The notes below the pieces were generated by a model, which saw only the letters and a program-made list of their open reading frames with translations, was not told the DNA's origin and did no database searches. The position numbers were made by a program, and so were the translations under genes. 10,644 bases of DNA from NCBI GenBank assembly GCA_002395925.1, contig DGVM01000196.1, positions 1 to 10,644 of the forward strand, written 5' to 3'. Of the stretch, positions 6,785 to 10,644 are shown in pieces (the stretch's first letter is position 1; the number at the start of each line of letters is the position of its first letter). This stretch comes from Bacteroidales bacterium UBA4284 (GTDB taxonomy: Bacteria; Bacteroidota; Bacteroidia; Bacteroidales; UBA932).

Positions 6785-7519
6785 ATGGCAACACAAAATC
6801 TTCAAATCGTCCCTACCATAAAGGAAGGCATCCTTTATGGCCTCAAGAACATCCCGTCCCTTCTTGTGATGGTCATCCTTTATGTGCTCACCGTCTGGAT
6901 TCCTTATCTCAACGTCGGTACTACCATCGGCCTGCAGAAGGCTATTATCAAGATAGGCCGCGGCGAAGTAATCAACCCTCTGGACATCTTCAACGCCGAG
7001 AACCGCAAGAACCTCGGTGATTACTTCCTCCTTATGGGCCTTATGACCATGGGTATCACCGCCGCAATGGCCTTCATGTTCATTCCCGGACTTGTAGTCA
7101 GTATCGCATGGGGATTTGCGATGTACTTCTTCCTCGACAAGGGCCTTTCTCCCACCAAGTGCCTCAAGGTCAGCTGGAAAGCCACTGACGGAGAGAAGTG
7201 GACCATTTTCTGGATCATCATTGTCGTAAGCCTTCTCTTCGGCATCGTCGTCGGTATCCTGAGTGCTATATCAAGCGCAATCAACGTGAGTTTTATAAGC
7301 GTCCTTTTCGGCATCCTCATCGTTGCCGTAGACCTGCTTATGTTTGCCGCTCTCGTTGCCATTGAGGGCATCATGTACAAGCACTTCTCCGACAAGGCAG
7401 ACGAGATTTTCGCAGACAAGATTGCCGCCAAGGCAGCCTGTGGATGCCCCGCTCCCGAGGCTCCCGCAGCACCCGAAGCCCCTGCAGCACCTGAGGCTCC
7501 TGCCGCTCCTGAAGAGTAG
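6785..7519 (+). CDS. five-helix membrane protein with a PEAPAA-repeat tail, function unknown
   Basis: I do not recognise a specific family. The 244 residues show about five hydrophobic helices (roughly 24-42, 80-98, 100-117, 139-162 and 170-193), with a polar loop at 50-78 (GLQKAIIKIGRGEVINPLDIF) and another at 118-138 around SPTKCLKVSWKATDGEKW. The arrangement recalls DUF4013- or DUF975-like inner-membrane proteins, a weak resemblance only. After the last helix come a charged stretch (FSDKADEIFADKIAAKAA), a Cys-Gly-Cys, then about three and a half copies of PEAPAA ending in PEE; this low-complexity tail probably extends into the cytoplasm. The A/T-rich leader (6694-6784) is typical of Bacteroidota; a near -7 motif, TATTTTG, is at 6708-6714. 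The gene stands alone and its neighbours give no functional hint. Confidence 0.75.
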   Translation: MATQNLQIVPTIKEGILYGLKNIPSLLVMVILYVLTVWIPYLNVGTTIGLQKAIIKIGRGEVINPLDIFNAENRKNLGDYFLLMGLMTMGITAAMAFMFIPGLVVSIAWGFAMYFFLDKGLSPTKCLKVSWKATDGEKWTIFWIIIVVSLLFGIVVGILSAISSAINVSFISVLFGILIVAVDLLMFAALVAIEGIMYKHFSDKADEIFADKIAAKAACGCPAPEAPAAPEAPAAPEAPAAPEE

Positions 7520-7537
7520 TTCTCTGTACCCGATTTT

Positions 7538-7599
7538 TCCCCTTTCGCGGCGCAATCGAAACAAAGCCGAAACGCTTTTTTCCCCGCCGCGGAAGGGGA
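7538..7599 (+). terminator. large inverted repeat with a nested intrinsic terminator after the membrane-protein gene
   Basis: TCCCCTTTCGCGGCG (7538-7552) pairs with CGCCGCGGAAGGGGA (7585-7599): 15 pairs with a single G-U. The 32-nt loop contains a second small hairpin, AAAGC (7563-7567) with GCTTT (7574-7578) around CGAAAC, running straight into a T-tract ending at 7581. The inner hairpin looks like a modest intrinsic terminator for the membrane-protein gene that ends at 7519. The outer arm has no T-run after it and may serve RNA stability or be a repeat remnant. Confidence 0.55.
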
Positions 7600-7703
7600 T
7601 AACCGCGTCTATGCATGCGCCACATGGTTGTTTGCCTGAAAACTATTAGGTTCATTTGTTTCCGGGCCCTTTATATATTATTCGTAAAACCGATTATTAT
7701 TGC

Positions 7704-7711
7704 TATATTTG
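7704..7711 (+). promoter_or_regulatory. -7 promoter element of the uronate-salvage operon
   Basis: TATATTTG matches the Bacteroidota -7 consensus TAnnTTTG exactly, and the next base is the commonly found C. TTCG at 7680-7683, 20 nt upstream, is one base from the -33 element TTTG. The region before it is strongly A/T-rich (TTTATATATTATTCG) in an otherwise G+C-rich window. Transcription would start near 7717, giving a leader of about 175 nt before the TTG start at 7892. The decamer TTTGCCTGAA spanning this element also occurs at 7631-7640. Confidence 0.65.
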
Positions 7712-7717
7712 CCTGAA

Positions 7718-7869
7718 TTTCCGACCTGTTCGGAAAGGAAGGGGTCAGTGATACCGCTCTCGGATGGGAGCACGGACCTTCCGGGAGGTGTCAGCTCCCG
7801 ATGACCCGGCCTCGTCGGCTTCAGCACACGCTGGTGGCCGAGGAGGGGAAGGTATACCCTTCAGCCGAC
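7718..7869 (+). promoter_or_regulatory. candidate structured 5' leader RNA (riboswitch-like or attenuator), class unknown
   Basis: Pairing by eye gives, in order: a 7-bp hairpin TTTCCGA/TCGGAAA (7718-7736); a helix GGGTCA/TGACCC (7742-7747 with 7802-7807) enclosing two hairpins, GCTC/GAGC (7756-7771) and CGGGAG/CTCCCG (7782-7800); then a helix GTCGGCT/AGCCGAC (7814-7820 with 7863-7869) enclosing CAGC/GCTG (7822-7833) and GAAGG/CCTTC (7848-7862). That makes two tandem three-way junctions. Competing pairings exist: GGAAGG (7737-7742) with CCTTCC (7777-7782), and CCTC (7810-7813) with GAGG (7840-7843). I match it to no known riboswitch, and it shows no SRP, tmRNA or tRNA hallmark. A free-standing small RNA is also possible. 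Confidence 0.5.
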
Positions 7870-7891
7870 AGAATCAGCAAAACCACTTCAC

Positions 7892-8650
7892 TTGAAAACA
7901 ATCATATTGGCCGCAGGCTACGCAACCCGCCTCTACCCGCTGACGGAGAATTTCCCCAAACCTCTCCTCGAAATCGGAGGCAACACCATCCTCGGACGTC
8001 TCCTCGACGACCTGGACGGCATCGACTCAATAGACTCGCACATCGTAGTTACCAACCACCGTTTCGCCCCGCTGTTCCAGCGCTGGGCGGACGAGAGGCT
8101 GTCTTCAGACTGCCCCGGGGTCCGTTCCCGCAAGAGCGTTTCGATACTCGACGACGGCACTTCCACCAACGAAACCCGCCTTGGCGCCGTGAGGGACCTC
8201 CTGCTTGCAATCGAACGCTACGGCATCGACGAGGACATTTTCGTCCTTGCCGCCGACAACATCCTCGACTTCAGCCTGAGCGGTTTCGTTGAAGCGGCCG
8301 CACTCAAGGGCACGTCGATGATAATGTGCCATGCCGAACCTTCGGTCGAAAAGCTGCGCCGCACGGGCGTAGTGACGCTCGATGCCGACGGCAAGGTGCT
8401 CCTGATGCAGGAAAAGCCGCAGGAACCCGCCTCCCACTGGGCAGTCCCTCCCTTCTACATCTACTGCAAGTCGGACCTCCCCCTTATCCGCGAGTGCCTG
8501 GAGCACGGCTGCGGTTTCGACGCCCCCGGCAACCTTGCCCGCTATCTTGCGGACGTCTCCGTGCTGCATGCATGGGAGATGCCTGCCGGACGTTTCGACA
8601 TCGGCAGCCTCGATACCTACGAACAAGCAAAAATCAAGTACGCAAAATGA
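7892..8650 (+). CDS. sugar-1-phosphate nucleotidyltransferase
   Basis: Transfers a nucleotidyl group from an NTP to a sugar-1-phosphate, releasing pyrophosphate. The 252 residues begin with the classic Rossmann signature IILAAGYATRLYPLT, then PKPLLEIGG (22-30), which binds the nucleotide; the metal-binding Asp122 is in LAADNILDF (119-127), and FDIGSLDTYEQA (235-246) closes the catalytic domain. There is no left-handed beta-helix acyltransferase domain, so it is a single-function enzyme. The start is TTG at 7892: no ATG lies upstream in frame before a stop at 7802, and MKTIILAAG is the right fold beginning. With the epimerase and the galacturonokinase-like kinase beside it, the likely substrate is galacturonate-1-phosphate with UTP. 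This is inference from context; sequence alone would also allow a glucose-1-phosphate enzyme. Confidence 0.88.
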   Translation: MKTIILAAGYATRLYPLTENFPKPLLEIGGNTILGRLLDDLDGIDSIDSHIVVTNHRFAPLFQRWADERLSSDCPGVRSRKSVSILDDGTSTNETRLGAVRDLLLAIERYGIDEDIFVLAADNILDFSLSGFVEAAALKGTSMIMCHAEPSVEKLRRTGVVTLDADGKVLLMQEKPQEPASHWAVPPFYIYCKSDLPLIRECLEHGCGFDAPGNLARYLADVSVLHAWEMPAGRFDIGSLDTYEQAKIKYAK

Positions 8651-9708
8651 AGATACTCGTTACCGGAGCCGCCGGCTTCATAGGCTCCCGCCTCATGTAC
8701 GAACTCGCCCGCAGGGGCGATGAGGTCGTCGGACTCGACAGCATCAACGACTACTACGACGTCCGGCTCAAGTACGGGCGCCTGTCCGAATGCGGATTCG
8801 ATGCGGCCGCAATACAGTCCGCCGCACGCCGTGAAACCTGCCCCGCCCTGCAGTCTGCAGGCATGTTCCGCTCCTCGCTCCTATCGGGCTGCCGCTTCGT
8901 GAAGTCCGACCTCGCCGACAAGCGGGCCGTCGACGAACTCTTTGCCTCGGAGCGTTTCGACAAGGTGGTCAACCTTGCCGCCCAGGCGGGAGTGCGCTAC
9001 AGCATCACCAACCCCTACGCATACCTGCAGAGCAACCTCACAGGCTTCCTCAACATACTCGAGGCCTGCCGCAACAACGGCGTCGGGCATCTGGTTTATG
9101 CCTCTTCCAGCAGCGTGTACGGACTCAACACCGAGGTGCCGTATTCCGAGTCTCACAAGACCGACGCCCCCGTGAGCCTGTACGCCGCCACCAAGAAAAG
9201 CAACGAACTCATGGCGCACGCGTACTGCAAGCTCTACGGCATTGCCATGACCGGCTTGCGTTTTTTTACGGTGTACGGTCCCTGGGGCCGTCCCGACATG
9301 GCTCCGATGCTCTTTGCGAGCGCAATCAGCAAGGGTGAGCCCATCAAGGTCTTCAACGGCGGCGACATGATACGCGACTTCACATACATCGACGACATCG
9401 TGGAGGGCACCATAGGATGCGTGGACCGCATTCCCGGGCCTGACGCGCACGGCCTGCCTTTCAGGGTGTACAACATCGGCTGCTCGCATCCCGTCAAGCT
9501 TATGGACTTCATCTCCGAACTCGAGAAAGCCATGGGGCGCGAGGCGCAGAAGGTGTTCCTCCCCATGCAGCAGGGCGATGTCTATCAGACCAATGCCGAC
9601 ACATCCCTTCTGGAAGCCGAAATCGGTTACAAGCCCCATGTGCGCCTGCCCGAGGGCATTGCCAAGTTCGCGCAGTGGTACAAGTCGGACAATAATCCGT
9701 TGAAATAA
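8647..9708 (+). CDS. UDP-glucuronate 4-epimerase
   Basis: NAD-dependent short-chain-dehydrogenase-type epimerase that interconverts UDP-glucuronate and UDP-galacturonate. Visible landmarks in the 353 residues: NAD-binding TGAAGFIGSRL (6-16), LDSINDYYDVRLK (30-42), NLAAQAGVRYS (109-119), YASSSSVYGLN (151-161), the catalytic pair Tyr179/Lys183 in SLYAATKKSNELMAH, and LRFFTVYGPWGRPDM (204-218), the last being typical of UDP-glucuronate rather than UDP-glucose epimerases. RDFTYIDDIVEG and YNIGCSHPV follow. Residues of about 46-84 are a longer insertion than in common homologues. The ATG at 8647 overlaps the previous stop by 4 nt; the upstream in-frame extension lies wholly inside the nucleotidyltransferase gene and is discounted. 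The next gene overlaps by 1 nt (TAATG). Confidence 0.94.
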   Translation: MKILVTGAAGFIGSRLMYELARRGDEVVGLDSINDYYDVRLKYGRLSECGFDAAAIQSAARRETCPALQSAGMFRSSLLSGCRFVKSDLADKRAVDELFASERFDKVVNLAAQAGVRYSITNPYAYLQSNLTGFLNILEACRNNGVGHLVYASSSSVYGLNTEVPYSESHKTDAPVSLYAATKKSNELMAHAYCKLYGIAMTGLRFFTVYGPWGRPDMAPMLFASAISKGEPIKVFNGGDMIRDFTYIDDIVEGTIGCVDRIPGPDAHGLPFRVYNIGCSHPVKLMDFISELEKAMGREAQKVFLPMQQGDVYQTNADTSLLEAEIGYKPHVRLPEGIAKFAQWYKSDNNPLK

Positions 9709-10644
9709 TGCAGTATCACATTTTCAGTCCTTACCGTGTGTGCCCCCTTGGTGCGCATGTCGATCACCAGAAAGGACTGGTGACCGGATTCGCGATTGAC
9801 AAAGGCGTCGATCTGTGGTTCGACGTTGTCAGCGGCAGTGCCGTCACTCTACGCAGCGAGACTTTCACCGGCGACGTCGCCTTCGACATCGCAACCCCCA
9901 CCCTCGTACGCCAGGGAGACTGGGGCGACTATGCACGCGGTGCCAAGTTCGCCCTGCAGAAACGCTTCCGGCTTAGTACCGGCATCAACGGCGTCATCCG
10001 CGGATCGCTTCCGGTAGGCGGCTTGAGCAGCAGCGCGGCGGTGCTTATTGCGTACGTGATGGCTTTTGCCAGGGCCAACAACATCACCCTCGAACCTTTC
10101 GAGGTCATGAAGATAGCTTCCGAGGCCGAACGCGAGTACATCGGGCTCAACAACGGCCTGCTCGACCAGGCTTGCATAGCCCTGGGCCGCAAGGACCACC
10201 TGCTGATGCTCGACTGCGAGAGCAACGAGTACCGCCTCATTCCGCGTAACCCTGTGATGCCCGATTTCGAACTCGGTATCTTCTTCAGCGGCCTTACCAG
10301 GAGCCTTGTGAGCAGCGACTACAACCTTAGGGTGACCGAATGTAAGACGGCCGCCTGGATAGTCCAGGCCTATGAAAACGTGCCGCTCAAGACCCACGAC
10401 AAGACTTTCCTTCGCGACGTGCCAGAAAGCATGTTCAAGCGTCACCGCGACGAAATGCCGCCGCGCTTTGCCCGCAGGGCCGAGCATTTCTACGGCGAGC
10501 ACAAGCGCGTCCGAGAGGGTATAACCGCCTGGGAGACAGGTAATATCGAGTGGCTGGGGAGTCTCAGCAAGGCTTCCTGCGAGAGCAGCATCCACTGCTA
10601 CGAGTGCGGAAGTCCCGAGCTCATCGCCATCTACGAAGCCATGC
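9708..10644 (+). CDS. galacturonokinase-like GHMP kinase (3'-truncated by window edge)
   Basis: The frame is open from the ATG at 9708 to the window end (312 codons seen). GHMP-kinase motifs: PYRVCPLGAHVDHQKG (8-23, galactokinase signature region), VGGLSSSAAVL (103-113, ATP-binding loop) and LNNGLLDQ (147-154) with catalytic-base candidate Asp153. The third motif lies beyond the edge. Several stretches (CPLGAHxDHQxG, WGxYARGA, SGLxxxLxxxxYNLRVxEC, KRAEHxxxE, SxxxYECG) match what I remember of Arabidopsis galacturonokinase more closely than bacterial GalK. At the position of the GalK Glu that contacts the sugar O6 (in GEHTDY) there is Ala16, which would make room for a C6 carboxylate. Proposed role: ATP-dependent 1-phosphorylation of D-galacturonate, feeding the two upstream enzymes. 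Plain galactokinase is the alternative. Confidence 0.82.
   Translation, partial: MQYHIFSPYRVCPLGAHVDHQKGLVTGFAIDKGVDLWFDVVSGSAVTLRSETFTGDVAFDIATPTLVRQGDWGDYARGAKFALQKRFRLSTGINGVIRGSLPVGGLSSSAAVLIAYVMAFARANNITLEPFEVMKIASEAEREYIGLNNGLLDQACIALGRKDHLLMLDCESNEYRLIPRNPVMPDFELGIFFSGLTRSLVSSDYNLRVTECKTAAWIVQAYENVPLKTHDKTFLRDVPESMFKRHRDEMPPRFARRAEHFYGEHKRVREGITAWETGNIEWLGSLSKASCESSIHCYECGSPELIAIYEAM

Noticed and set aside
7718..7869. Leader as a signal recognition particle RNA, 6S RNA or tRNA-like gene
   Set aside because: The GGAAGGAAGCAGCC-type SRP loop, a single long 6S-type hairpin with a central bubble and any tRNA arms are all absent; I only keep the general call of a structured leader.
7801..8292. 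A 163-residue plus-strand frame across the leader and the start of the nucleotidyltransferase
   Set aside because: Different frame from the real gene, Arg/Pro-rich translation, and it begins inside the paired leader region.
8326..8646. In-frame upstream extension of the epimerase reading frame
   Set aside because: It lies entirely within the nucleotidyltransferase gene in another frame, and the translation is Arg/Pro-rich and unlike any epimerase. The ATG at 8647 begins the NAD-binding fold directly.

Overview
The window looks like chromosomal DNA from a fairly G+C-rich member of the Bacteroidota, probably a gut-type Bacteroidales. Four things point there: promoter elements of the Bacteroidota type (TAnnTTTG) in front of several genes, A/T-rich gene leaders without clear Shine-Dalgarno sequences, a signal peptide cleaved just before Gln (the Bacteroidetes 'Q-rule'), and protein versions that read as Bacteroidales-like, such as a pyruvate/oxaloacetate carboxyltransferase whose carrier domain has no biotinyl lysine. 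The genus cannot be named from the sequence alone. There is no insertion sequence, CRISPR array, tRNA or rRNA.

Layout. (1) 1-3211, plus strand: the 3' end of a biotin-dependent carboxyltransferase-type enzyme, alanine racemase (alr) and a secreted bleomycin-hydrolase/PepC-type cysteine peptidase. Both junctions are ATGA overlaps, so the three genes are one translationally coupled unit. It ends at a hairpin terminator shared with the convergent rubrerythrin gene. (2) 3267-3806, minus strand: rubrerythrin with its own TAnnTTTG promoter. (3) 3807-4050: intergenic, with an imperfect palindrome, a 14-bp direct repeat and a dispersed-repeat-like sequence. (4) 4051-5780, minus strand: folP-thiL (folate and thiamine cofactor synthesis), 5 nt apart. 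(5) A short divergent promoter region, then a radical-SAM protein of the COG0731 type (5902-6693) and a five-helix membrane protein with a PEAPAA-repeat tail (6785-7519). (6) 7520-7891: a large inverted repeat with a nested terminator, a perfect TATATTTG promoter and a leader of about 175 nt that can fold into two tandem three-way junctions. (7) 7892 to the window end: a sugar-1-phosphate nucleotidyltransferase, a UDP-glucuronate 4-epimerase and a GHMP kinase that most resembles plant galacturonokinase, joined by 4-nt and 1-nt overlaps.

The last block is the most interesting. Read together, kinase + nucleotidyltransferase + epimerase make a complete salvage route: galacturonate to galacturonate-1-phosphate, to UDP-galacturonate, to UDP-glucuronate. 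That pathway is best known from plants. Here it is packed in one operon behind an elaborate RNA leader that could regulate it. The kinase gene runs off the right edge.
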